From assembly GCA_012522795.1 (NCBI GenBank), contig JAAYJT010000031.1:26252-90251 (forward strand): a stretch of 64,000 nt of DNA, read 5' to 3'. The notes beneath the pieces were generated by a model, which was not told the origin of the DNA, ran no database searches, and saw nothing but the letters and a program-made list of their open reading frames with translations. Numbering within the stretch: the first letter of the stretch is position 1; every line of letters begins with the position of its first letter. The position numbers and the translations under genes are program-made. Origin of the DNA: Bacteroidales bacterium (GTDB taxonomy: Bacteria > Bacteroidota > Bacteroidia > Bacteroidales > JAAYJT01). Of the stretch, positions 56,284 to 64,000 are shown one piece after another.

Positions 56284-57774
56284 TTAAATTCTTCCATATA
56301 ATTTTGTGAACCTGACGAGTTTATCTATCAGTTCATCATTCAGGCTACCGGGTTTGAATCTGAATTTCCATTGTCCTGAAGGCACACTGGGAATATTCAT
56401 CCTTGCACTTTCATCAAGGTCAAGCAAATCCTGGATCGGGAAAATAGCCATATCGGCAACTGACGCCATTGCCAGTTTAATGAACGACCAGCTTATATTG
56501 TTCTCGTCAGGATTAAAATAATCACTTACCATTTGTTTATCGGCATCGCTGCTTTCCCTATACCACCCCTTAGTTGTATTGTTATCGTGAGTACCTGTAT
56601 AAACCACACAATTGCGAGGATAGGTATGAGGGCGGAATTCATTCTCTTCTGCTGTATCAAAGGCAAACTGAAGTATTTTCATTCCCGGGAAATTGAAACC
56701 ATCCCGCAGTTCTTCAACATCAGAAGTTATTACACCAAGATCTTCGGCAATAATAGGTAATTCGCCTAATTCGCAATGAATGGTATCGAGCAGTGCTTTT
56801 CCGGAAGCCACCAACCAATCACCCTTTACAGCCGTTTTCTCACCAAAAGGCACAGCCCAGTATGCTGCAAGACCTCTGAAATGATCTATTCTGAGTATAT
56901 CAAAGAGTTTAAAACTGGCTTTTATACGTTCAATCCACCATTCAAACCGGTTTTCTTCAAGATATTCCCAGTTATATAACGGATTTCCCCAAAGCTGCCC
57001 GGTTTCGCTGAAATAATCAGGAGGAACTCCGGCTACTCTTACAGGATTACGTTGCTCATCAAACCAGAAGTTTTTATGATACCGCCATGCATCAGCACTA
57101 TCATGAGCAATATACAAAGGTATATCGCCAATAATCTGAATGCCATTACGGTTTGCATACGATTTTAAATCCATCCACTGAGAATAAAAGAAAAACTGTA
57201 TAACCTTATTTCTAAAAATTGAATCGTTTAAACCTGATTCTATTTCATCTTTCTTTTCTTTTTCCCAGAACCGGTATTTCTCATCCCACTCCCACCAGGG
57301 TTTCCCTTCATGCTTTTGCTTCAAAGCAATGAAAATGGCGTAATCGTTCAACCAGTACTCATTTTGTTCACAAAAGCTCTCATACTTAACTCTCTCAACT
57401 CTGGAGGCATGAGTCTTGAACCTTTCAGCAGCCTTTTCAAGCAAAGGTGTTTTATGAGCATGAACCTTGTCATACTCCACCTCAGATTCGCTGAAAGTCA
57501 GTGTTGTTTCAAGTTCAGCTTCTGTCAGATATTTTTGTTTTACCAGAATTTCGGGATCAATCAGCAGAGGATTGCCGGCAAAAGCCGAATAACACTGATA
57601 GGGAGAATCTCCGTAACCGGTATGTCCCAATGGCAATAATTGCCAGATCCGTTGTCGGGAACTAATAAGAAAATCAACAAACTCATATGCTTCGGTACCA
57701 AAAGTCCCGATACCATATTTACCTGGAAGCGAACTAATGTGTAAAAGAATACCGCTACTACGTTTAAATTTCAT
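56284..57774 (-). CDS. malQ: 4-alpha-glucanotransferase
   Basis: A 496-residue amylomaltase (GH77) that moves glucan segments between maltodextrins and frees glucose. It begins RSSGILLHISSLPGKYGIGTFG, a GH77 hallmark. Catalytic residues appear at D297 (LRIDHFRGLAAYWAVP), E344 (PIIAEDLGV) and D397 (GTHDNNTTKGWYRES). It lacks the extra N-terminal carbohydrate-binding domains of the long Bacteroidetes form, so it is the short bacterial/plant D-enzyme type. Its first 11 bases overlap the end of the transporter gene, which points to translational coupling. Works on the maltodextrins taken up by that transporter. Confidence 0.95.
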   Translation of the reverse strand: MKFKRSSGILLHISSLPGKYGIGTFGTEAYEFVDFLISSRQRIWQLLPLGHTGYGDSPYQCYSAFAGNPLLIDPEILVKQKYLTEAELETTLTFSESEVEYDKVHAHKTPLLEKAAERFKTHASRVERVKYESFCEQNEYWLNDYAIFIALKQKHEGKPWWEWDEKYRFWEKEKKDEIESGLNDSIFRNKVIQFFFYSQWMDLKSYANRNGIQIIGDIPLYIAHDSADAWRYHKNFWFDEQRNPVRVAGVPPDYFSETGQLWGNPLYNWEYLEENRFEWWIERIKASFKLFDILRIDHFRGLAAYWAVPFGEKTAVKGDWLVASGKALLDTIHCELGELPIIAEDLGVITSDVEELRDGFNFPGMKILQFAFDTAEENEFRPHTYPRNCVVYTGTHDNNTTKGWYRESSDADKQMVSDYFNPDENNISWSFIKLAMASVADMAIFPIQDLLDLDESARMNIPSVPSGQWKFRFKPGSLNDELIDKLVRFTKLYGRI

Positions 57775-59320
57775 CAGAAGAATGTTTTTGTTTTTCTTTA
57801 ATTAATTTTTCATCAGCATCTTTAACAAAAAGCACTGTTAAAGCAGCAACAAGAAAGGAGCATCCTCCAAGAACAAGTGCATAAATAGCCTCACCATTAG
57901 CCAGCCGGCTTACAAAATATCCAAGAATACTGGCTGCAAGTATTTGAGGTATAACTATAAAAAAGTTAAAAATCCCCATATATGTACCCATTTTATGGGC
58001 GGGCAATGAACCGGTAAGAATAGCATAAGGCATTGATAAAATACTTGCCCATGCCAGCCCTACGCCGAGCATTGAAATAATAAGCAAATACGGGTCTTGG
58101 AAAAAGTACACCGAAATCAAACCCAAACCACCGGCTATCAATGAGATCATGTGAGTAATTCTGCGATTTGTATATCTTGCTATCACAGGTAACAGAAATG
58201 CCACTATTGCAGCAAAGCCGTTGTACACGGCAAACATGACTCCAACCCAGTCAGCACCCTTGTTGTAAAGTGCCGATTCGGTATCGCTGGTGCCATAAAT
58301 ATGATTGGTAACGGCAGATGTTGTATATATCCACATTGCAAATAGTGCGAACCACGAAAAAAACTGAACTACAGCAAGTTGTGCCATAGTATTTGGCATT
58401 CTGAAAAGGTCGTTCATAACTACAACAAAGCCATTCTCGGTTTTACCTGCGTTAATAAGCAATGCTGTTATCAATTGAATAAAACCAAAAACTGCAACAC
58501 CTGCTGAAAGTATATACAATTCTTCTTCGAGGTCAAAATGAAATATTGCGCCCGACAACACCAGCCCTGCTAATATCCATAGCCAGCTTCCTTTTACAAA
58601 CCTGCTCCCCTCCGTTATCTCATCTTCTGAGTGAATTTGTTCCATATTATTATGAGATTTTTCCTGCTCTTCAAATTCCTTAAGCTGCTCGGGGGTATAT
58701 TCTTTGGTTCTGACTACAGTCCACAGCACTGCAAGAAAAAATGCAAGCCCTCCAAGATAAAAGGAATATTTTACTGAAGGAGGTATTATTCCCTCCGGAG
58801 CTGTATTCGGGATATTGAACAAATTGGTCATGATATACGGTAATGCTGAAGCTACAACAGCACCGGTTCCGATAAAGAAGCTCTGCATGGCAAAGCCTTT
58901 GGTTCTTTGCTCGGGAGCCAGCATATCGCCAACAAAAGCACGAAAAGGCTCCATTGAAACATTGATACTTGCATCCATGATCCACAGCATTCCCGCAGCA
59001 ACCCACAATGTGGGCGAATTGGGCATAATAAACAAAGCAACAGAAGCAAGTATGGCTCCTATCATGAAATAAGGACGGCGTCTGCCAAATCTTGTCCAGG
59101 TATTGTCGCTCATATGCCCTATGATGGGCTGAACGATCAAACCGGTTACCGGCGCAGCTATCCACAGTATAGGTATTGTTTTAAGATCAGCGCCAAGGGT
59201 TTCAAATATACGGCTGACATTGGCGTTTTGTAATGCAAAACCGAACTGTATCCCAAGAAAACCAAAACTCATGTTCCAGATTTGCCAGAAACTTAAACGG
59301 GGTCTAGTTCTCATAAGCAT
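57764..59320 (-). CDS. SLC45-type MFS transporter, probably maltose/maltodextrin
   Basis: A 518-residue twelve-helix inner-membrane transporter. The start RPRLSFWQIWNMSFGFLGIQ, QPIIGHMSDNTWTRFGRRRPYF (about 69-90) and FRAFVGDMLAPEQRTKGFAMQS mark the sucrose/maltose-like (SLC45/GPH-type) branch of the MFS. The cytosolic loop in the middle (about 210-240) is acidic and charged. The gene overlaps malQ by 11 bp, which supports maltose or short maltodextrins as cargo. It is the first gene of the unit; no consensus promoter stands out directly upstream. Confidence 0.85.
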   Translation of the reverse strand: MLMRTRPRLSFWQIWNMSFGFLGIQFGFALQNANVSRIFETLGADLKTIPILWIAAPVTGLIVQPIIGHMSDNTWTRFGRRRPYFMIGAILASVALFIMPNSPTLWVAAGMLWIMDASINVSMEPFRAFVGDMLAPEQRTKGFAMQSFFIGTGAVVASALPYIMTNLFNIPNTAPEGIIPPSVKYSFYLGGLAFFLAVLWTVVRTKEYTPEQLKEFEEQEKSHNNMEQIHSEDEITEGSRFVKGSWLWILAGLVLSGAIFHFDLEEELYILSAGVAVFGFIQLITALLINAGKTENGFVVVMNDLFRMPNTMAQLAVVQFFSWFALFAMWIYTTSAVTNHIYGTSDTESALYNKGADWVGVMFAVYNGFAAIVAFLLPVIARYTNRRITHMISLIAGGLGLISVYFFQDPYLLIISMLGVGLAWASILSMPYAILTGSLPAHKMGTYMGIFNFFIVIPQILAASILGYFVSRLANGEAIYALVLGGCSFLVAALTVLFVKDADEKLIKEKQKHSSDEI

Positions 59321-59654
59321 TTTCTTAAGTCTGAATAATTGATTTACAACTATTTAAAAGTGATAATCAGTGAAAAACAAATCTGGTAATCCAGTAATTA
59401 AACCTGTTTTATTTATCAGAATTCCAAAGCGCTAAAATTAGTACTTTTTTCATTTTCAGAAATCAATTCCTTATCTTTTACTTTTTAACAGCTACGGGCA
59501 GCCAAAGCAAAACTTTGATTATTAGGATAGTAAACCGTGAATTTAATAACGTAAATATAATTGAAAAACATCAGATCCGGGTGACATATGCTATTTTCTG
59601 AAAATCGGCGTTATCTTTTGAAATTTTAATTTACTAACCTAAATTTAATTAGTT
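59321..59654. other. Intergenic region between divergent genes
   Basis: 334 bases between the SLC45-type transporter and the small barrel-like gene. No open frame and no consensus promoter was identified. The only structure is a weak 5-bp hairpin (CAAAG-CAAAA-CTTTG). Confidence 0.5.
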
Positions 59655-60125
59655 ATGAAAAAAGCACTTATCGTTATAATCATTTTATTTTCAACCATAT
59701 ACTCAACTAACGCTCAGGATTATAATACCGGAATAGGTTTAAGGGGAGGATGGTTTAACGGTATTACAGCAAAACATTTTATAGCTGAACAAACTGCAAT
59801 CGAAGGCACTGTAGCTTTACGCTGGAGTGGTATCAGCATTACCGGTCTTTACGAAATTCAGAAACCAATAAATATCACTGACGGGCTATCATGGTTTTAT
59901 GGAGGTGGCGCTCATATTGGGTTCTGGGAAGGTTCGCATATAAAATGGGAGGAAAACAGAGACTCATACACAGTGATAGGGATTGATGGGATCATAGGAA
60001 TAGAATACACTTTTCAGGAAATCCCGCTTAACCTGGGTATTGACTGGAAACCTGCATATAACCTGATCGGTCATAGTAGCTTTTGGGGTGATGGAGGGGC
60101 TATCTCAGTACGTTACGTTTTTTAA
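59655..60125 (+). CDS. Small secreted beta-barrel-like protein of unknown function
   Basis: A 156-residue protein with a signal peptide (cleavage near residue 20, STNAQ). The mature part alternates polar and aromatic or hydrophobic residues in strands rich in glycine (GIGLRGGWFNGITAKHF, SWFYGGGAHIGFWEGSH) and ends in YVF, a terminal aromatic residue typical of outer-membrane barrels. No specific family was recognised. It is followed 158 bp later by a thioredoxin gene on the same strand. A short outer-membrane barrel or a soluble lipocalin-like barrel are both possible. Confidence 0.65.
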   Translation: MKKALIVIIILFSTIYSTNAQDYNTGIGLRGGWFNGITAKHFIAEQTAIEGTVALRWSGISITGLYEIQKPINITDGLSWFYGGGAHIGFWEGSHIKWEENRDSYTVIGIDGIIGIEYTFQEIPLNLGIDWKPAYNLIGHSSFWGDGGAISVRYVF

Positions 60126-60283
60126 TAGCGGGAAAACGGAGATCACAGCTTTCAGAAATACAAATTGTTTAACATTTTATAATTTTAACCGTTTTTTAGC
60201 ATTGCATAAAAACATTTCAATTTGCAATATGTTATAATTAGGCTTTTGTTTGAAATATTCACTATTGTAAAAACTTATTCTAC

Positions 60284-60721
60284 ATGAGAACACTGATTTC
60301 ATTATTTACATTTATAGTTTTAGTAGGTATGCTGCCTGTTTCAGCTCAGGAAAGCAAAAAAGAAGTAAAAACCGGTATTGAATTTTTTAAAGGCACCTGG
60401 GATGAAGCTTTGAAGAAAGCAAAAAAAGAAAACAAGCTTATTTTCCTTGATGTATTTGCCACCTGGTGTGGTCCTTGCAAACGCCTTGATGCACTAACTT
60501 TTACAGATCAGGAAGTAGGAAAATATTACAACAAGCATTTCATAAATTTCAAGGCTAACGGCGAAAAAGATGAAGGTTTGCTTTTAAGACAGCGCTATAG
60601 CGTAAGAGCCTACCCTACTCTGTTATTTATTGATCATACAGGCGCAGTAGTCAAAGCTGCTTCCGGCTTCCGCGCGCCTGAAAACTTCATTGAATTAGGG
60701 AAAAGCGTTGCAAAAAAATAA
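60284..60721 (+). CDS. Periplasmic thioredoxin-family protein
   Basis: A 145-residue protein with a signal peptide (cleavage near residue 22, VSAQ). The thioredoxin fold carries the redox-active C62-G-P-C65 in FATWCGPCKRLDAL and the cis-proline segment VRAYPTLLFID. The region before it (GIEFFKGTWDEALKKAKKENK) is typical of the DUF255/thioredoxin_7-like periplasmic subgroup that reduces or isomerises disulfides in secreted proteins. No partner gene is adjacent. A strong hairpin terminator lies downstream. Confidence 0.88.
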   Translation: MRTLISLFTFIVLVGMLPVSAQESKKEVKTGIEFFKGTWDEALKKAKKENKLIFLDVFATWCGPCKRLDALTFTDQEVGKYYNKHFINFKANGEKDEGLLLRQRYSVRAYPTLLFIDHTGAVVKAASGFRAPENFIELGKSVAKK

Positions 60722-60796
60722 CTACCTGTTAATAAAAACGACTCTCCTGTCGTCATCAAGATTCTAAATATTCTTGATCATTATACTGTTAAAAAA

Positions 60797-60828
60797 GGCT
60801 TAAGCATATGCTTAAGTCCTTTTTTTTC
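60797..60828 (+). terminator. Hairpin terminator downstream of the thioredoxin gene
   Basis: Palindrome CTTAAGCATATGCTTAAG (60799-60816) extended by GG/CC with one bulged T, preceded by six A residues and followed by a run of eight T residues. Could act in both directions. Confidence 0.7.
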
Positions 60829-61119
60829 TGAAGATCATCGTATCCTGAATAAATAATTCCAGGGATTCAGTAAATTTCAATCCCGCATCCCGAATCGTTT
60901 CCTCTCGGTACAGGCAGTACGGGATTCTTCAATGTAAGTTTAACATTAAAATCCGCAACTTTCAAAAATCAGGTTAAACGTTATTCTTATTTTTACGCAC
61001 TAAACAAAAACATCTTTAATTACCTTCGCATAATCATCATTTTGGATTTTTTATCAACCTTATTAAAGTATTGGGATAAAAGTGTAATTTAACCGACTGA
61101 AAAAAAGATTGATTATAAA
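60829..61119. other. Intergenic region with a weak inverted repeat
   Basis: No open frame. A perfect 7-bp inverted repeat AATCCCG/CGGGATT (60879-60885 and 60920-60926) encloses a 34-base loop that contains GTAC twice. A TACCTTCG element at 61021-61028 may be the leftover promoter of the decayed locus that follows. Confidence 0.4.
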
Positions 61120-61295
61120 ATGATTTTAAAAGAATTTAAACCCAGAAAAGCTCTGAATAAAGCCTTTTTGAAAGTAAATTAGTAGAACAAGACCCGAATG
61201 ATGAGCCGGCCAGTGTGTTGTTGGAAAGGATAAAGGCGGAGAGGAAAAGAATAAACTGGTGAAGAAGTCAAAAAACAAAAAAGTAAACTGTAAAT
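61120..61295 (+). pseudogene. Decayed restriction-modification remnant
   Basis: Two fragments of known families lie in different frames. At 61120-61182 a 20-codon piece reads MILKEFKPRKALNKAFLKVN then stops; this resembles the start of type IIG-like restriction-modification enzymes. From about 61176 (frame changes) the next piece contains DPNDEPASVLLERIKAERKR, a C-terminal signature of type I specificity subunits (HsdS). It then meets a stop, and TGEEVKKQKSKL follows in another frame. The frames are broken at least twice, so no functional protein is made. The 3' limit is approximate. This looks like a deletion scar in which the two ends of a former locus were brought together. Confidence 0.65.
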
Positions 61296-61354
61296 AAAGC
61301 AGAAAAGAAAATTGCAACAGCAATATTGCTTGTACAAGTAAAAAATCAATATAG

Positions 61355-61903
61355 ATGGCAAAAATAAACCCGCTTATTAAGGATAACATAGAAACATTAG
61401 AAAAAAAAGAATTGCAAAAATTGGTTCTGAAAGCAGCAGCAGTAAGCAAACAATTCCACGATTATTTATTGATCAATTATATTGATAAGGAATATGGTGA
61501 ACAGGATTTGTTTGAAGCAGCAAAAAGCGATTTAAACTTGCTTTACAGAAAGAATTACAAAGGGTTTTCTGAAGAATTACAAGTGGCAAACATGCTTGCT
61601 GCGTGTAATAAACGAATTAATGAATTTAGCAAAGTATGCAAGAATAAAGCCCTTGAAATGGAACTGATTCTTGATGTACTGGAAATTCCATTTTCCATGC
61701 CTGCAAACACTTTTACAACTTGTTTTACAAAGTATAATTTTCAGGTTTACCTTTTAGTAAAAAAGGCGATCACACTTTTGAAAACAAAACTTCACGAAGA
61801 TTATCACATTGAGTACGCTCCCAAGTTAAATAAATATCTAACTATTTTACACCATACATCATCCCATTTAGATTATATCTATACATTACCTAATTCAATT
61901 TGA
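61355..61903 (+). CDS. Orphan helical protein of unknown function
   Basis: A 182-residue soluble, probably all-helical protein, lysine- and leucine-rich, starting MAKINPLIKDNIETLEKKEL. No signal peptide, membrane segment or known motif is seen. The regular spacing of charged and hydrophobic residues and the intact length suggest a real gene. It sits directly after the restriction-modification scar and before the hairpin cluster, so it may have belonged to the same mobile or defence locus. I do not recognise the family. The ATG at 61355 is the first in the frame and follows an AT-rich leader. Confidence 0.5.
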   Translation: MAKINPLIKDNIETLEKKELQKLVLKAAAVSKQFHDYLLINYIDKEYGEQDLFEAAKSDLNLLYRKNYKGFSEELQVANMLAACNKRINEFSKVCKNKALEMELILDVLEIPFSMPANTFTTCFTKYNFQVYLLVKKAITLLKTKLHEDYHIEYAPKLNKYLTILHHTSSHLDYIYTLPNSI

Positions 61904-61927
61904 AAAAAGAAAATGCAATATTCAATA

Positions 61928-62300
61928 GTCCTAATAAGGACGTAAGGTTAATTAAAAAGATGAATTATTGAACAAAAAGCCCCAGCGGGGCGAAATATTA
62001 ATAGAATAATAAATACAATTACATAACTAAGCTCCATAGAATCGAAAAATTAATAAAAACGAAAAATACATAATCCCATTAGCCCTATAAGGGCGACAGG
62101 TTAATAAAAAAAATAAAAAATTAAAAACCAAGCTCCGTAGGAGCGAAACATTGATACAAAAAATCAATAAACATTATGGCAAAACAACAAAAAGAGATTT
62201 CGTGTCGCTCCTCTGGAGCTACTTGTATATTTTTGACAATATGTTCTATTAATCTATCGACCCTCTGGGTCTTATAGATGGCGGTCCCTGCGGTGCAAAT
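61928..62300. repeat. Cluster of short REP-like hairpins in two facing orientations
   Basis: Seven or eight small hairpins with 5-bp stems and mostly 3-base loops, usually followed by GA and an AT-rich spacer. Forward units: GTCCT-AATA-AGGAC (61928-61941), GCCCC-AGC-GGGGC (61979-61991), a degenerate GCTCC-ATA-GAATC (62031-62043), GCCCT-ATA-AGGGC (62082-62094) and GCTCC-GTA-GGAGC (62132-62144). Inverted units: GCTCC-TCT-GGAGC (62207-62219) and GACCC-TCT-GGGTC (62259-62271), plus a degenerate one near 62285. Stems differ in sequence but keep their structure, so each pair has co-varied. No gene overlaps the cluster. Confidence 0.75.
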
Positions 62301-62363
62301 TTAAAATGAAATATGATTATCTTTGAATCGTTAAATCAAATTGTCCGAATTTAAGGGGGCTAA

Positions 62364-62546
62364 ACCACTGTTTTCTATAGCACCAATGAAATCTATAAGT
62401 ATCTGATGGATAATAATTTTAGAATTATTAAAACTTACCAGACTATATTCGGCCTGCCCAGAGAGATTACAGAGATCCAGGAGGTTCAGAATGGATATGG
62501 TAACGGTAGTTTTGTGGTCATAAAAGCTCAAAAGATTTCAGATTAA
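62364..62546 (+). pseudogene. C-terminal remnant of a SAM-dependent methyltransferase-like protein
   Basis: An open stretch of 60 codons without a credible start reads TNEIYKYLMDNNFRIIKTYQ, then TIFGLPREITEIQEVQNGYG and GNGSFVVIKAQ before the stop. The NGYGNGSFVVIKA ending resembles the C-terminus of a class of SAM-dependent methyltransferases as I remember it. The N-terminal SAM-binding part is missing. It lies 91 bp before the radical SAM gene, so it may once have been the first gene of that operon. The family call rests on memory of the C-terminal motif. Confidence 0.45.
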
Positions 62547-62637
62547 AATTGACACTTACCTGTTCTTTAATTCAGCGGTAATAATTATCAAATTCAATGC
62601 TGACTGGTTGACATCAAATCAATATTTATAAATAGAA

Positions 62638-63582
62638 ATGGATAGAAGAACTTTTGGGTCTGTTCCTTCACGAAGGCTTGGCAGAAGCTTAGGAGTTAAT
62701 AACATTCCTCATAAAATCTGCACTTATTCATGTTTGTATTGTCAGATTGGCAAAGCTGTAAAAATGCAGGTTGACAGGCGGGAATTCTACAAACCTGAGA
62801 AACTTGCAGATGAAGTAAAAATGATCCTGGATAATATTCAAGACAAAAATGATTTTCCAGATTATATAACTATTGTGCCTGATGGTGAACCTACCCTTGA
62901 TATCAACCTTGGTAAGCTGATCACGATGCTAAAATCCACCGGCACACCTGTTGCAGTTATCACAAATGGCTCATTAATGAGTTACCCTGATGTAAGGGAA
63001 GACCTTCACAAAGCTGATTATGTATCAGTAAAAGCTGATGTTTTTGATATCGGAAAATGGAAGCTTTTGAATAAACCCCATAAAGGGCTTGTTCTGAATG
63101 AAATTATAAATGGCGTACGCTCTTTTGCAGAGGAATTCACCGGGAAGCTTATTACTGAAACAATGTTGATAAAAGATATTAATGATTCGGACAGCGACTT
63201 GAAAAACACTGTGCAGCATATATTAATTTATAAACCTGACACCGCCTATATCGCTATTCCAACAAGACCACCCGCATATAAAGAGGCAATTCCCTCGGAT
63301 GAGAACAGTGTTAACCGTGCATATTATATTTTTAAAGAGCACATCGCTAAAGTAGAATTATTAACGGGTTATGAAGGAAATGCATTTGCTTCTACAGGGA
63401 ATTTCAGTGAAGATTTATTAAGTATAACAGCCGTACACCCTATGAGAGAAGATGCGATTCTGGAATTATTGAAAAAATCGGATGGGCATATTAATATGTT
63501 GACAGAATTGATCAGTAATAAATTGATAGAAAAGATCGAATATAAAAATCACAACTATTACCTGAGAAAATTTTCAAGATGA
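62638..63582 (+). CDS. Radical SAM protein with C-terminal winged-helix-like segment
   Basis: A 314-residue radical SAM enzyme. It begins RRTFGSVPSRRLGRSLGVN, followed by the [4Fe-4S]-binding triad C28, C32 and C35 in CTYSCLYCQIG. The GEPTLDIN segment (about 84-91) supports SAM binding. The barrel continues to about 245. The last 60 residues (HPMREDAILELLKKSDGHI and later NKLIEKIEYKNHNYYLRKF) look like a winged helix. The layout matches the COG0731-type radical SAM proteins of anaerobes; the reaction is not known. It is preceded by a methyltransferase remnant and followed by no gene in the window. Confidence 0.85.
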   Translation: MDRRTFGSVPSRRLGRSLGVNNIPHKICTYSCLYCQIGKAVKMQVDRREFYKPEKLADEVKMILDNIQDKNDFPDYITIVPDGEPTLDINLGKLITMLKSTGTPVAVITNGSLMSYPDVREDLHKADYVSVKADVFDIGKWKLLNKPHKGLVLNEIINGVRSFAEEFTGKLITETMLIKDINDSDSDLKNTVQHILIYKPDTAYIAIPTRPPAYKEAIPSDENSVNRAYYIFKEHIAKVELLTGYEGNAFASTGNFSEDLLSITAVHPMREDAILELLKKSDGHINMLTELISNKLIEKIEYKNHNYYLRKFSR

Positions 63583-63870
63583 CCACCTTGAAAAAGACCA
63601 GCCCACACAAGATTTTTATTCTAAGATAACCAAACACTTATGGTTGCTCATTCTTATTACTCTTTTCTCTTTCTAAATTTTCTGATTCTTATTTTGTTGA
63701 TATTTCGAAACCTTTGCAATACAACCTCTAAACATCAATGAAACAAGTCATTGCTAATCATGTATCCATATTGAAACCGGGAAATCAGGTCTTTCTTACA
63801 GAAATCTTCAGCTTCCTCTGAATATATACTGATAATGCACCGTGCAGCAGCATCATGAAAGCATTAATGA
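63583..63870. other. Gene-free region before the terminal repeat
   Basis: No supported gene. A 27-codon open frame from the ATG at 63738 is too short and unmatched to call. No terminator with a good stem was found after the radical SAM gene. Confidence 0.5.
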
Positions 63871-63875
63871 CCAAA

Positions 63876-64000
63876 ATTATACGATTTGTATTTACAAAAT
63901 AGTCCAAACTGTTTTGTAAATCTACAAACGTAAATGCCGATGGTTTAAATATATAGAACAATCGAGCAGAGCGAAAATTGGTCTATTATATTTTTCCAAT
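63876..64000 (-). repeat. Dispersed ~125-bp repeat, copy B (reaches the window edge)
   Basis: Reverse complement of copy A at 14661-14785 with about fifteen mismatches. The hairpin is conserved: on the plus strand arms 63891-63902 and 63909-63920 (TTTACAAAATAG and CTGTTTTGTAAA) with a six-base loop and one G-T pair. The repeat may continue beyond the end of the window. Confidence 0.75.

Noticed and set aside
61126..61449. 107-codon minus-strand frame across the decayed locus
   Set aside because: It reads the complement of recognisable restriction-modification fragments and the start of the 182-residue gene, and its sequence is a low-complexity Phe/Leu-rich product of AT-rich DNA.
61928..62300. 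CRISPR-like array of short repeats
   Set aside because: The units are short hairpins with different stem sequences, irregular spacing and mixed orientation. A CRISPR array needs near-identical repeats and regular spacers, and no cas gene is present.
62331..62531. 66-codon minus-strand frame
   Set aside because: It is antisense to the methyltransferase remnant, whose plus-strand reading gives a recognisable protein tail.
63738..63821. 27-codon open frame preceded by a CCTTTG element
   Set aside because: Too short, unmatched to any family I know and without a full promoter; it may be the start of a lost gene but cannot be supported.

Overview
The window is AT-rich chromosomal DNA from a member of the Bacteroidetes, probably Bacteroidia of the Bacteroidales/Marinilabiliales type (an inference from gene content, not from a marker gene). 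The supporting signs are several TAnnTTTG/TTTG promoters, an Na+-translocating NADH:quinone oxidoreductase (Na+-NQR) operon with an adjacent apbE, a type IX secretion (T9SS) plug-like protein and a giant protein with a T9SS C-terminal sorting domain, an Oar-like TonB receptor, a GH92/GH2 mannosidase module and many short-lipobox lipoproteins. No rRNA, tRNA, CRISPR array or intact transposase was seen.

Layout. 1-4.2 kb (+): a polysaccharide deacetylase-like gene cut by the window edge, a GNAT-fold protein, upp and a MacB/FtsX-type permease. 4.2-11.2 kb (-): nqrABCDEF followed by apbE, so the respiratory sodium pump and its flavin-attaching enzyme sit together. 11.4-14.4 kb: a T9SS plug-like protein (+), then a 64-residue four-cysteine membrane protein resembling the Na+-NQR maturation factor NqrM (-), and a composite regulator joining an alpha-CTD-like helix-hairpin-helix, a sigma region-4 helix-turn-helix and two HARE-HTH-like domains (-). 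14.8-22.6 kb (-): a nucleotide pyrophosphatase-like lipoprotein, an Oar-like TonB receptor, an NlpC/P60 peptidase and a CPA2 antiporter. 22.9-25 kb (+): a 7TM-HD phosphodiesterase. 25-31.7 kb (-): a mannose module (FHS-family transporter, GH2 beta-mannosidase, GH92 alpha-mannosidase). 32-40 kb (-): alpha-2-macroglobulin, miaA and a family 2 glycosyltransferase. 40.4-50.3 kb (+): one 3296-residue secreted protein. 50.4-59.3 kb (-): an alpha-glucan module (GH13 lipoprotein, MalQ, SLC45-type transporter, PfkB kinase) interleaved with an AlkD-like DNA repair protein and a PDZ aspartyl protease. 59.6-60.7 kb (+): a small barrel-like protein and a periplasmic thioredoxin.

The right end (60.7-64 kb) is a gene-poor, scarred region. 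It holds the decayed remains of a restriction-modification locus, an orphan 182-residue gene, a cluster of seven or eight short hairpins in two facing orientations, the C-terminal remnant of a methyltransferase, and an intact radical SAM gene. A repeat of about 125 bp with a terminal hairpin lies at the very end of the window and again, inverted, at 14.66 kb; a 27-bp fragment lies at 22.78 kb.

The most interesting observations are the composite RNA-polymerase-like regulator, the NqrM candidate, the ~125-bp hairpin repeat family, the hairpin cluster, and the restriction-modification scar.
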